Of a stretch of 64,000 nt of DNA, positions 16,749 to 24,812 are shown piece after piece. The position numbers and the translations under genes are program-made. Each line of letters begins with the position of its first letter. Position 1 is the first letter of the stretch. The notes beneath the pieces were generated by a model. That model was given only the letters and a program-made list of their open reading frames with translations. It did no database searches and was not told the DNA's origin. The stretch lies in assembly GCA_964423865.1 (NCBI GenBank), contig CAYRGN010000001.1, positions 62,001 through 126,000 on the forward strand, in the 5' to 3' direction. Origin of the DNA: Leadbetterella sp964423865 (lineage in GTDB: Bacteria > Bacteroidota > Bacteroidia > Cytophagales > Spirosomataceae).

Positions 16749-16848
16749 AGTGAGCTATAATTTTTTTACCTTTTCAAAAATTTTTAAATTTTACGCAAGT
16801 TAGGCACTACCAGGGTCCAGATCGGCAGACCGGTTAATGGCTAAAATG

Positions 16849-17031
16849 CTATTCTTTTTTTCTAAAGAAACGCTCTTTTAAAACTCCCAAGGCTACAGTA
16901 ATTATTATATAGTCCGGAAAACCTAGTTTTCCCTTCGTTTTAAAAACTACCTCTCTTAAAGTAGCCCAAGCAACGACAGGAAGCAATAGAGCCACCACAA
17001 AAAGAGCAATTCCGATAACAGGTGATTTCAT
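16849..17031 (-). CDS. Small two-span membrane protein
   Basis: The likely start is the ATG at 17031, one base after the stop of the upstream gene, giving 60 residues. An upstream ATG at 17073 would overlap that gene by 41 bases. There are two hydrophobic segments separated by TKGKLGFPDY. The same GKxGFPxxII motif occurs in the neighbouring 122-aa protein, so the two are probably related. A truncated copy of this gene lies at 230-335. The function is unknown. Confidence 0.55.
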   Translation of the reverse strand: MKSPVIGIALFVVALLLPVVAWATLREVVFKTKGKLGFPDYIIITVALGVLKERFFRKKE

Positions 17032-17032
17032 A

Positions 17033-17401
17033 CTAAGGTCTCTCAATAGATGAATCTGACTGAATACTTTCAAGCACTTTTGTATTAAGATGTCTTTGGG
17101 CCACCCCTATTAGAAGAATCAGGGCAATTACCCCAATAATAAACCATGGGAAGCCCATTTTTCCATCAGCTTTCAGCTCCAGATAATATAAAAGGGTAAA
17201 GCCCAAAATAATACCACACACCAGTAGCCAAAGAAGATCAGACATTTCTGATTGGATAAAGAGAAAGTCAAAAACTATAGCTACAATAAATACTATAGCC
17301 GCTACAATGGTTGCATCCATCCATGCCTGAGTTCTATTTTTAGGTTTCAGAATATAAATAGTAGCAAGTGCAATCCAATAGAACACAAACAGTTCATTCA
17401 T
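17033..17401 (-). CDS. Four-span membrane protein, unknown
   Basis: This 122-aa protein has four hydrophobic segments (about 4-18, 29-49, 57-74 and 85-100) and a polar tail. Residues 77-92 contain DGKMGFPWFII, related to GKLGFPDYIII in the next gene downstream, which starts one base after this stop. The two form a tight pair and may assemble together. No function is recognised. The start is an ATG at 17401. Confidence 0.55.
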   Translation of the reverse strand: MNELFVFYWIALATIYILKPKNRTQAWMDATIVAAIVFIVAIVFDFLFIQSEMSDLLWLLVCGIILGFTLLYYLELKADGKMGFPWFIIGVIALILLIGVAQRHLNTKVLESIQSDSSIERP

Positions 17402-17478
17402 AGTTTTATGAGTTCATATATTTACCTAATCACCTATCAATTTTTAGTCTAGCCGAGGTACTACCTGTGCCGTAGACC

Positions 17479-18735
17479 TTATGGACAATTTCTGCTAATA
17501 CACTCCCCTTTTTTGTTGAAATAAAATGAAGTACCATTCAATTCTACTCTTGCCACATCTTCATAAAAATCATTTGCTATATCATATCTTAGGGGTATCA
17601 CTTCTTTCCCTGTTTTATCGATATAACCCCACTTCTCATTGAGTATCACCCTTGCCAAACCTTCTGTAAACCGTACACCACCATCATACGTTAAAGGAAT
17701 TACTTCTTTTCCAGTTCGGTTTATATACCCATATTTCCCATTTAACTCTACCATTGCCAAACCTTCTGAAAAATATCTATGGTCTGCATCATCACCAAAA
17801 CCTAAATGATACCTCACAGGAATCACTTCATTTCCGGTTTTGTCTATATATCCATACTCCCTATTTAACCTTACCATTGCTAAACCTTCCGAAAAATTCC
17901 CGCAAAAATCATACTTTAGAAGAAGTACTTCTTTTCCCGTTGTGTTTATATATCCATATTTCCCATCTAATTCTACCTGTGCCAAATCTTCTGAAAACTC
18001 TCCTGCCCAATCATACTTTATAGGAATTACTTCTTTTCCGGTTTTGTCTATATATCCATATTTCTCATTTAACCTTATTCTTGCCAAACCTTCAGAAAAC
18101 TCTCTTACATCATTATACTTTATAGGAATTATTTCTTTCCCTGTTTTGTCTATATATCCATATTTTCCAAAGAAGTTTACAGGAGGGCGTGATTCTTCAT
18201 TTGAGTTTATACGTGATTCTTCTCTTAAGTTTACCCTTGCCAAACCTTCTGTAAACCGTCCACCATCATTATACTTTATAGGAATTACCTCTTTCCCTGT
18301 TTTGTCTATATATCCATATTTTCCATCTAATTTTACCTGTGCCAAATCTTCTGAAAACTCTCCTGCCCAATCATACTTTATAGGAATTACTTCTTTTCCG
18401 GTTTTGTCTATATATCCCCATCTTCCATTTAATTCTACTCCTGCCAAATTTTCTGAAAATCTTCTTACATCATCATACTTTAGAGGAATTACTTCTTTTC
18501 CTGTTTTATCAATATATCCACATTTCTCATTTAGTCTTACCCGTGCCAAACCTTCTGAAAATGTATCTGCAAAGTCATATTTTTTAAATGCTTTCGTCCT
18601 AATTGAATCTTCTGTTTCTAAAGAATCAGCAACAAATGTGGGGGAGCTTATGGTTTGTTGTCCAAGAGATGAAGAAGTAAAAGCAAGTATAAATATTGCC
18701 CCCAGGAAAATCAGTGATATGAATGCATTTTTCAT
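17479..18735 (-). CDS. Exported WG-repeat protein
   Basis: The 418 residues start with a signal peptide (about 1-25). About nine copies follow of a roughly 35-residue WG-type unit, such as YGYIDKTGKEVIPIKYD followed by F(S/T)EGLARV. One unit carries an insert rich in SNEESR. WG repeats form beta structures and are common in exported or surface proteins of Bacteroidota and in immunity or binding contexts. The near-identical repeats could vary in number by recombination. The start is an ATG at 18735. It lies among accessory membrane genes. Confidence 0.85.
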   Translation of the reverse strand: MKNAFISLIFLGAIFILAFTSSSLGQQTISSPTFVADSLETEDSIRTKAFKKYDFADTFSEGLARVRLNEKCGYIDKTGKEVIPLKYDDVRRFSENLAGVELNGRWGYIDKTGKEVIPIKYDWAGEFSEDLAQVKLDGKYGYIDKTGKEVIPIKYNDGGRFTEGLARVNLREESRINSNEESRPPVNFFGKYGYIDKTGKEIIPIKYNDVREFSEGLARIRLNEKYGYIDKTGKEVIPIKYDWAGEFSEDLAQVELDGKYGYINTTGKEVLLLKYDFCGNFSEGLAMVRLNREYGYIDKTGNEVIPVRYHLGFGDDADHRYFSEGLAMVELNGKYGYINRTGKEVIPLTYDGGVRFTEGLARVILNEKWGYIDKTGKEVIPLRYDIANDFYEDVARVELNGTSFYFNKKGECISRNCP

Positions 18736-18804
18736 TCAAATGTAATTTAATTATTTGATTGTCATCTTTTTATATACGATATCAAAATTTTTGTCCTAAG
18801 AAAT

Positions 18805-19593
18805 TTAGCCTTTCTTAAACGTTAGATAAAAAGGCTTTTCAATTTGGACAACTCCTTTGTCGTCTTTTACATTAATGGTATAGTTCGTCCTGTAAGTTTC
18901 CGTTCCGTTAGGGATTTGAACAGTAATTTTAAAAAAGTACGTTAGTGAAAAATCGTACCTGCTATAGCCATTTGGAATCTCCTTTTCTTTCTCTCTGTAT
19001 TGTTCAATCCGTAAAACTTCACATTTGAAAGTTTTGCTTTCATCCCAATTGTTTCGATACTCTATATCTAACCTTATTTTCTCATTACTGGATAAGAATT
19101 GATCATTTACTTTTTCTTCAATTCTATCTTCAAAGGCTTTGATAGCATCATTGTAACGCTTTTCTTTATCTTCTGCTTCTTTTATTTTGTTTTCCTTTTC
19201 TATGTTTTCGTTTCGAGCTATTGAATTATCTTCATAAACCTTAAAAACCGCATACTTTTTCCCCTCCTTATTTTCGCCAAGAGCATTTAATTCAACGTAA
19301 TAACCTTTATTTTTCAAATCCATAAAACTTTTTCTCTGACCTACACGCCAATAGTGATGCTCCTTTTTATTATCAGGATAATTAATATTACAACTTGCGT
19401 TACTACTTGAAATTGAAACCACGCCGATACTGATTCCACTTGAATGTTTGTACGTAGTTTTCTCGTAAACTGCGTCATCAGATAAGTGAGGGTCTGGACT
19501 ACCAATTATTTCATCTTTTTCCTTTGGGAAAAAATATAGTTTGATAATAATTGCAATGAGTATAGCGATTACAACTTTAGATTTCTTGCCCAT
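18805..19593 (-). CDS. Membrane-anchored protein with coiled coil, unknown
   Basis: This 262-aa protein has one N-terminal hydrophobic anchor (about 6-22). A beta-rich region follows, then a charged helix at about 125-165 (NENIEKENKIKEAEDKEKRY) that probably forms a coiled coil, then a second beta-rich C-terminal domain. The bulk should face the periplasm. No named domain is recognised. The start is an ATG at 19593. It lies next to the second copy of the long direct repeat. Confidence 0.55.
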   Translation of the reverse strand: MGKKSKVVIAILIAIIIKLYFFPKEKDEIIGSPDPHLSDDAVYEKTTYKHSSGISIGVVSISSSNASCNINYPDNKKEHHYWRVGQRKSFMDLKNKGYYVELNALGENKEGKKYAVFKVYEDNSIARNENIEKENKIKEAEDKEKRYNDAIKAFEDRIEEKVNDQFLSSNEKIRLDIEYRNNWDESKTFKCEVLRIEQYREKEKEIPNGYSRYDFSLTYFFKITVQIPNGTETYRTNYTINVKDDKGVVQIEKPFYLTFKKG

Positions 19594-19644
19594 TTTTATG
19601 TCATTTTAAACAGTTAACAGTACTACAAATGAACTAATAATAAC

Positions 19645-19873
19645 TCTTACTTTTCTGTCTTAATAGCATGGGTAAGCCACCGTACCCAACCAACAACTTG
19701 AGAGTGTCTTGTTGTCAAACTCCTGATACACCTGTAACTCCCCCGCAAGTTTTACATTTTTGAAATTTTTGCGCTATTTTTGAAATTTTTGTAATTTAGG
19801 CTAAGAACTTTTTAGCCACTTTTTACTTACCCTTACATTTTATCAAGTCAAACTATACAAATTATCACTTCTT
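19645..19873. repeat. Extra copy of the XRE leader
   Basis: This AT-rich block precedes XRE relic D. It matches the leaders at about 13530-13767 and 20345-20581, including CTTGTTGTCAAAC, the GGCTAA/TTAGCC palindrome (19799-19817) and TTTATCAAGTCAAACTATA just before the ATG. So three complete leaders exist, plus partial ones at 2190 and 13003. Confidence 0.75.
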
Positions 19874-19981
19874 ATGAAAATAGGAGATAAAATCAGAACT
19901 TTACACACACTGAAAGGGCTCTCGCAAGAGAATATGGCTCATACTTTGGTACAGTCTCTTGCTGCTTTCGAAGACAAATAG
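19874..19981 (+). pseudogene. XRE regulator relic D
   Basis: This 35-codon frame (MKIGDKIRTLHTLKGLSQENMAHTL, then VQSLAAFEDK and a stop) is the counterpart of relic B at 13050. It ends before the helix-turn-helix is complete. It follows a full-length leader with the conserved palindrome, so a truncated peptide could still be made. Confidence 0.75.
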
Positions 19982-20047
19982 TCCGGTCATCAAATTCTTC
20001 ATGAATGATTTTGCATTTACACGTTTTACGGTGTGCTCTTGTGCCAT
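19982..20047 (-). pseudogene. Zinc-ribbon relic joined to XRE relic D
   Basis: This is the same reversed, frameshifted zinc-ribbon piece as 13158-13223, with CKCKIIHEEFDDRTI readable in one frame. Its position against the XRE stop is unchanged, so the fusion predates the duplication. Confidence 0.6.
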
Positions 20048-20506
20048 AGGTGTTTTTTTAATATCCGATTTAAATAAAGTTCTCCTGGCCGTATTCTCCA
20101 TGAAAAAAATAATAATCGGTACTTATTTCGAATAGTTGGTAATTTTGATAGGATATATTGGCTTTTATACCTCGAATGAATTGAACTAAGTTAGGTTTGA
20201 GTAAGTTTGACGGACAGGGCTTTGCCAATTTATTTTTAAAGAGGTAATGGTGTATATGCTTCGACAATTACGGTTTTAAGATTAGTAAAAAAGAATAGTT
20301 CATCCATAAAATATATGTTTAGTGATTGTAAGCGTGCTCTAATCAACTCTTATCTTATCCGCCTCAATAAGCCACCAATAAAGACCTCCTACCAACACTT
20401 TTACCGATAGAAACGTCTTCTTGTCAAACTCCTGATATGCCTGTAACTCCCCCACAAGTTTTACATTTTTGGGATTTTGCGCTATTTTTCAAACTTTAGC
20501 AATTTA

Positions 20507-20525
20507 GGCTAAGAACTTTTTAGCC
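20507..20525. promoter_or_regulatory. Palindrome upstream of the intact XRE gene
   Basis: GGCTAA (20507-20512) and TTAGCC (20520-20525) lie 57 bases before the ATG. The arrangement is the same before relics C and D. It is a candidate autoregulatory operator. Confidence 0.45.
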
Positions 20526-20581
20526 ACTTTTTATTTACCTTTACATTTTATCAAGTCAAACTATATAAATTATCACTTCTT

Positions 20582-20974
20582 ATGAAAGTAGGAGATAAAA
20601 TCAGAACTTTACGCACACTAAAAGGGCTCTCGCAAGAGAATATGGCTCATGCTTTGGGACTGTCTCTTACCGCCTACGGAGACATAGAACGTGATCAAAA
20701 AAGTGTAAACCTTGACCGCCTGGAGAAGATCGCCGAAGTGCTGCAGATATCTGTGACAGACATCCTGACCTTTGGCGAGAAAATCGCTAATTTTTTTGAC
20801 CAATGCAATGTAACAAATGGTGGAGTAGTCTATAACAATTCAGATAGCCAAGAAATCCAACACGAACTCGAAAAAGCCCGCCTGGAAATAGAAAAGCTAA
20901 AAATGGAAATAGCCAAGCTGGAAGCCGAAAAAGCAAAAGCTGAGTTTGAGCTGGCTTTCCGGAAAGAGAAGTGA
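20582..20974 (+). CDS. Intact XRE-family regulator with coiled-coil tail
   Basis: This 130-aa protein has an XRE helix-turn-helix at residues about 5-62 (KIRTLRTLKGLSQENMAHAL, then LSLTAYGDIERDQ and LDRLEKIAEVL). A linker contains NGGVVYNNSDS, and a charged coiled coil follows at about 95-128 (LEKARLEIEKLKMEIAKLE). It probably dimerises through the coil and represses its own promoter. It is the only complete member of a six-piece family in the window. The start ATG follows the conserved leader. The last 46 bases are repeated at 23174-23219. Confidence 0.88.
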   Translation: MKVGDKIRTLRTLKGLSQENMAHALGLSLTAYGDIERDQKSVNLDRLEKIAEVLQISVTDILTFGEKIANFFDQCNVTNGGVVYNNSDSQEIQHELEKARLEIEKLKMEIAKLEAEKAKAEFELAFRKEK

Positions 20975-21047
20975 TATGTCTAAAAATACGATGGAAAACG
21001 AGGTTTTGATTAGCAGAAATGTGCAATTTGTGCAATTATTGTGCAAT

Positions 21048-22370
21048 TCATTTTAGTGTATAAAAAGCCCCTGCACCTCTTTGTCCGCTTGGTTTTAAAA
21101 AATCTTTTTCAACTAACTCTGTCAAGTCGTTACTTGCTGTGTTGCGTGAGCAGTCGTTGATTTTTTGATATTCGTTGTTCATAATTTTTCCTTTGTCTTT
21201 TGCAAATAAAACCGCTTTTACTTGTCTGTCGTTAAGTCCAAGTGATTGCAGGTATTCTTTATAATAAATATCCTTTTGGAAAACTGCCCAAATTCCTGAT
21301 GTCTTGTAATAAAAAGTGGGTTTGGGTAAACCTACTTCTATACATAAATTTGTCATTTTGGTAATGCCTCGTCCCCATGATTCGATGTAACCACTACGAT
21401 AAAATGCAAGAGCAATGTCGGGATTGTAAGGTTTTGAAGAATGTTTTGCTACCAATGTTTCAATTGTCCAGTCTTCGGGAAGTTGCCCTTCATTCCAAAT
21501 CATTATTTTGTCTTTGTAAACGCTGATTTGAATAGGAACGCCGCCTGAATAATCTTTGTGGGCAATAGCATTTAATATTGCTTCCCGAATTGCATCTTTG
21601 GGGTATTCGTAAGTTTCGACACGATTAAGCCCGTTTTCATAGCTGATGAACGCTTTGATGTATTTTGTAAAAAGTAAATCAATCGTTTTTTCAATTTGCT
21701 CAAACAAATTTCCGTGAATTTCATCTTGAAAAATTAAATCGGCATCGTTTTCAAAGAAACCAATTTTGATGAAAGCTCCGGTAACAAATTTTTCGGGTTT
21801 TGGGTGGAACAACAACAAAGCGGCTCTTTTTAAATATTTGCCCTCTGTCAATTCCAGATTTTCTAAAAGTTGTTCTTTGGTGTCATTTAAACTATCGTCA
21901 TCAAGACGTTTGCTCTTTATTCCACGTTTTTTGAAAAAATCGAATGTTTCTTGTTTTAAATCCGTTACCAAAGCATTGGGAATCGGCACACCATCCCAAC
22001 GTTTCCCTTTTTTCTGTAACAAGAATTTATCTAATGCCGCACCTTTCAATTCTTGTTTGGTGCTTCCGCTTCGGTAATGATATTGCCCTTTGTAGCTTAT
22101 AGTGTTTGGATAAGGTTCTACAACAATTTCCAAATAATGACCTTCTCTGGCTTCGTGTAAGTTTACATCAACCAAAATTCCCAATACATCGCGTACTTTA
22201 TTGGGTATTTCTTCCAATAATCTTTGAGCTTCACTAACACCAACAGTTTTCCCTGTGTCGTCTTTTCCAATAAAAATGGTACCACCATTCGCGTTTGCAA
22301 AACCGCAAATCCATTTCAGGTATTCGTCTCGCCAACTTTGCTTATATTCTATATTTTGAGATTCTGACAT
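21048..22370 (-). CDS. AlbA/Schlafen-type DNA-binding regulator with HATPase domain
   Basis: This 440-aa protein begins with an AlbA_2/Schlafen-like domain (residues about 1-120, IEYKQSWRDEYLKWICGFAN, then GGTIFIGKDDTG). A GHKL-type ATP-binding segment follows at about 255-350 (AIREAILNAIAHKDY, then WNEGQLPEDW and GYIESWGRGI). A C-terminal winged helix at about 375-440 ends ASNDLTELVEKDFL. Such proteins are usually annotated as ATP-binding transcriptional regulators, and some sit in defence loci. The start is an ATG at 22370. It faces the XRE gene convergently and lies inside a segment bounded by a 46-base repeat. Confidence 0.8.
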   Translation of the reverse strand: MSESQNIEYKQSWRDEYLKWICGFANANGGTIFIGKDDTGKTVGVSEAQRLLEEIPNKVRDVLGILVDVNLHEAREGHYLEIVVEPYPNTISYKGQYHYRSGSTKQELKGAALDKFLLQKKGKRWDGVPIPNALVTDLKQETFDFFKKRGIKSKRLDDDSLNDTKEQLLENLELTEGKYLKRAALLLFHPKPEKFVTGAFIKIGFFENDADLIFQDEIHGNLFEQIEKTIDLLFTKYIKAFISYENGLNRVETYEYPKDAIREAILNAIAHKDYSGGVPIQISVYKDKIMIWNEGQLPEDWTIETLVAKHSSKPYNPDIALAFYRSGYIESWGRGITKMTNLCIEVGLPKPTFYYKTSGIWAVFQKDIYYKEYLQSLGLNDRQVKAVLFAKDKGKIMNNEYQKINDCSRNTASNDLTELVEKDFLKPSGQRGAGAFYTLK

Positions 22371-22457
22371 TATGTAAATTTAGATTTATAGGGTTAAAAG
22401 TAATGTATTCTTGCAAATTTTGTTTATTCTTATGGGGGCACAATTCTTTTTTGTATA

Positions 22458-22558
22458 TTAATAGTTGTTGCCAGTTACCTTGCAGCTAGTCAGGATATAA
22501 TTCTCCACCTGCTCAAATTGAAAGCAAAATTCCCTTTTCCAATCCGGAAAAACCGAAC
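22458..22558 (-). pseudogene. Tail of a phosphopantetheinyl transferase gene
   Basis: The minus strand encodes SVFPDWKREFCFQFEQVENY followed by ILTSCK and a stop. It aligns with the C-terminus of the transferase at 29238-29849 (SVFPGWEKEFLFQFERVEDY, then ILTTCK). DNA identity is only moderate, so this is a diverged homologue and not a fresh copy. No start or catalytic part is present. It marks recombination between this island and a locus like the one at 29 kb. The rest of the gap 22371-22582 shows no gene. Confidence 0.7.
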
Positions 22559-22582
22559 GAGTGGGGCGAACGAACTGGATAA

Positions 22583-23152
22583 TCAGCCAAAGCCCTTTTG
22601 AAGTTTTAACTCTTCAAACCTATCCTTTGCCCGTGTATTAAACCACCACCTAATGTCATAAAATGGTACTTTTGTTTCATAAAAATGCTTAAAATCAACG
22701 TTCCAGCTTTTCAAATCTTCTATGAAAAAATAATAATCACGATACCCATCTTCTAACATTAAGTCTATAAAACCCGGATTAAATGCGTTCTCTTCATTGT
22801 ACCGTTCAGCTAATTTTTGCTTTTGCTGGTCGTCTAATTGTTCCATTACTGTATTGTAAAGCCATTCTTCCCATTGCAAGTATGTGTTTATTTCCTCTAT
22901 AAGAGATGTTACATTATTAAGTACTTCTTTGTACCGGGTAATCTCTGTTTCCTGTTCTGAAAGTAATTTCTTTATCCTTGATTCAAATGCACGTATCCTA
23001 TGATTTATTACCGCTTGAAAGCCATACAAAGATTTAATAAAATGATATAGCTGTTTATAATGGAGTGACTTCTTTTTCCAAATATTAATTAATGAGATTA
23101 AAGAACTCCCTAATACAAATCCAGTCAAGATGATTACAATAAATATTATCAA
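22583..23152 (-). CDS. Membrane-anchored helical protein, unknown
   Basis: This 189-aa protein starts at TTG (23152) with one N-terminal membrane span (about 2-22). A coiled-coil region follows at about 40-85 (IKKLLSEQETEITRYKEVL), then an aromatic-rich C-terminal part (EDGYRDYYFFIEDLKSW and IRWWFNTRAKDRF). No ATG is available near the N-terminus. It is not recognised. It shares the repeat-bounded segment with the AlbA/HATPase gene and may be its partner. Confidence 0.5.
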   Translation of the reverse strand: MIIFIVIILTGFVLGSSLISLINIWKKKSLHYKQLYHFIKSLYGFQAVINHRIRAFESRIKKLLSEQETEITRYKEVLNNVTSLIEEINTYLQWEEWLYNTVMEQLDDQQKQKLAERYNEENAFNPGFIDLMLEDGYRDYYFFIEDLKSWNVDFKHFYETKVPFYDIRWWFNTRAKDRFEELKLQKGFG

Positions 23153-23173
23153 GTAAATAGGTAGGGCTACAAT

Positions 23174-23219
23174 AAAAGCAAAAGCCGAGTTGGAGCTGGC
23201 TTTCCGGAAAGAGAAGTGA
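23174..23219 (+). pseudogene. Detached 3' end of the XRE gene
   Basis: These 46 bases match 20929-20974, the last codons of the intact XRE gene (ELAFRKEK and stop), with two mismatches, and similarity continues a little past the stop. The body of the gene is missing. The two tails bracket the AlbA/HATPase gene, the transferase relic and the 189-aa gene as direct repeats 2.2 kb apart. Confidence 0.8.
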
Positions 23220-23254
23220 GATGCCTGAAAACAATTATAATAAAACCCTATTAT

Positions 23255-24550
23255 TTATTTGACAGCATCGATGCCATACAAAGGGATATTGGTCATCCAT
23301 GTTTCTTCTTTGTAATCCGCCAGCGAAGTCCGTATGGCTGTCTGGGGATTGTTCTTTTGACAAAAAAGCCGGAAACTGTTTGATTTTAAGCTTTCGCCGG
23401 TTTTCACTTCTATGGGGATAACCTCATCGTTTTCTGTCTGCACCCAAAAATCAAGCTCGTATTTGCTGTTGTCGAACGTGTGGTAATACACAGATAGTGT
23501 TTCGTTTTGAACAAGTTGCTGAAAGACATACTGCTCTGCCAACGCCCCCTTAAATTCAGAAAATATGACATCGCCATCGGCAATGGTTTTGGCATTCAAT
23601 CGGGACATTGCCCCCAATAAGCCCACATCGTTATGGAAGAGCTTAAATGCCGACAGTTCCTGATAGGCCACCAGGGGCAGAGCGGGTTTGGACGTATTAT
23701 AGACCTTGTGTAAGAGCCCTGCATCCGTAAGCCATTGGATAGCCAGCTCAAAATCCTTTGCCCTTGCACCCTGTTTGATGACACCGTAAATGAATTTTTT
23801 GTTTTCTTTTGACAATTGGGCGGGCATACTGTCCCAGACCATATTGATACGGGGCAGTATTTCTTTTGGGGCGTGTTTTGAAAAATCGCTCCGGTATGAA
23901 GTGATGATTTGGTTTTGGATACGGCGTACACTCTTCCAGTCGCGGTTTTCAGCAAAATCGCCGACGGCTTCGGGCATTCCGCCTACAAACAGGTAATAGC
24001 GCAAATAATTGATGAGCTTTTGATGAAAGAAAGTTATATTTTCCAAATCGCTCTTTTCCAATAGTTCAGCTACTCCCGTTTCGCCCATAGCCAATAAAAA
24101 TTCGTAAAAAGACATCGGGCAGAGCTTCATAAAATCCACTTTTCCCACGGGAAAAGACGTGTCGGGGTGAATGTTTACCCCTAAGAGTGATCCTGCTCCG
24201 ATAATATGGTATTCGGGAGCGTCTTCGTAAAAATATTTCAGTGCCGTAATACCTTTTGGAACCGACTGTATCTCATCGAAAACAATCAATGTATCTTCGG
24301 CATTGATTTTAAGGTTGCAGTACGCATTCAGTACGGTCATAATCCTGTCTGCATCAAAATCTACCTCAAACAGGTTTTTCGGTGCATTGGGATGTTCAAA
24401 ATTGACATAAGCCAACTGCTCGTAGGCTGTTTTGCCAAATTCCTGCAATAGATAGGTCTTGCCTACCTGTCTTGCTCCCGAAAATATAAGGGGTTTTCTT
24501 TTTTTAGACAACTTCCACTTTTTCAGACTATTAATCTTATGTCTATACAT
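23255..24550 (-). CDS. DUF4143 ATPase (AAA_14 family)
   Basis: From the ATG at 24550 this is a 431-aa protein. A longer frame begins with TTG at 24574 but lacks a ribosome site, whereas GGGAG precedes the ATG. Walker A is GARQVGKTYLL, Walker B is LIVFDEIQSVP, and the central DUF4143 helical domain follows. The C-terminus has a nuclease-like pattern, YELDFWV, then IPIEVKTGE (D..E.K spacing). The family is widespread and its function poorly known; DNA-linked or toxin-antitoxin-like roles have been proposed. Four copies of a 13-base motif at 32-base spacing run into its start, suggesting tight autoregulation. A second, unrelated-copy member lies at the right edge of the window. Confidence 0.85.
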   Translation of the reverse strand: MYRHKINSLKKWKLSKKRKPLIFSGARQVGKTYLLQEFGKTAYEQLAYVNFEHPNAPKNLFEVDFDADRIMTVLNAYCNLKINAEDTLIVFDEIQSVPKGITALKYFYEDAPEYHIIGAGSLLGVNIHPDTSFPVGKVDFMKLCPMSFYEFLLAMGETGVAELLEKSDLENITFFHQKLINYLRYYLFVGGMPEAVGDFAENRDWKSVRRIQNQIITSYRSDFSKHAPKEILPRINMVWDSMPAQLSKENKKFIYGVIKQGARAKDFELAIQWLTDAGLLHKVYNTSKPALPLVAYQELSAFKLFHNDVGLLGAMSRLNAKTIADGDVIFSEFKGALAEQYVFQQLVQNETLSVYYHTFDNSKYELDFWVQTENDEVIPIEVKTGESLKSNSFRLFCQKNNPQTAIRTSLADYKEETWMTNIPLYGIDAVK

Positions 24551-24654
24551 TTTTCTCCCAATTTGTATATACAAAAATACACTTTTCTCTCAAGTTTAAA
24601 GTCAAAATATACACTTTTCTCTAACTTTTATAACCAATAAATACATTTTTCTCC
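24546..24654. repeat. Four 13-base motifs at exact 32-base spacing
   Basis: On the plus strand TACATTTTTCTCC, TACACTTTTCTCT, TACACTTTTCTCT and TACATTTTTCTCC begin at 24546, 24578, 24610 and 24642. The 19 bases between motifs differ. Read in gene orientation the motif is RGAGAAAARTGTA. The last copy forms the ribosome site and start codon of the DUF4143 gene (GGGAG, then ATGTA). Bound protein would sit on one DNA face (three helical turns) and block translation start or transcription. Confidence 0.8.
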
Positions 24655-24812
24655 GACTCTACTATCAACAAAAAGCGGTATAGTTACGATTATATCTCCT
24701 ATTTGTATTGCGATGCCGCTTGCTTCCGGACTTTGTGCCGGTGATGAAAGTGGCTTTAGTTTTTACAAATTTTATTCTGAATTTCCTCCCCAATTTTGTA
24801 GATATTGAGTTA

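Larger units (their letters stand above)
19830..20722. repeat. Long direct repeat, copy 2
   Basis: This is the partner of 13003-13900, with XRE relic D, a zinc-ribbon relic, the 65-codon frame, a leader and then the intact XRE gene. Differences from copy 1 are scattered single bases and small deletions, so the duplication is fairly recent. No other gene lies in the gap between 19594 and 20581. Confidence 0.85.

Noticed and set aside
16799..16805. GTTAGGC, like an integron attC core
   Set aside because: No matching inner and outer partner sites occur at attC spacing, other gene ends lack it, and no integrase is seen.
17840..18745. 301-codon plus-strand frame opposite the WG-repeat gene
   Set aside because: It is repetitive only because the WG units are; the minus strand has the signal peptide and recognised repeats.
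24546..24654. Periodic repeats as a CRISPR array
   Set aside because: The repeated part is only 13 bases with 19-base gaps, there are four copies, they run into a start codon, and no cas gene is present.
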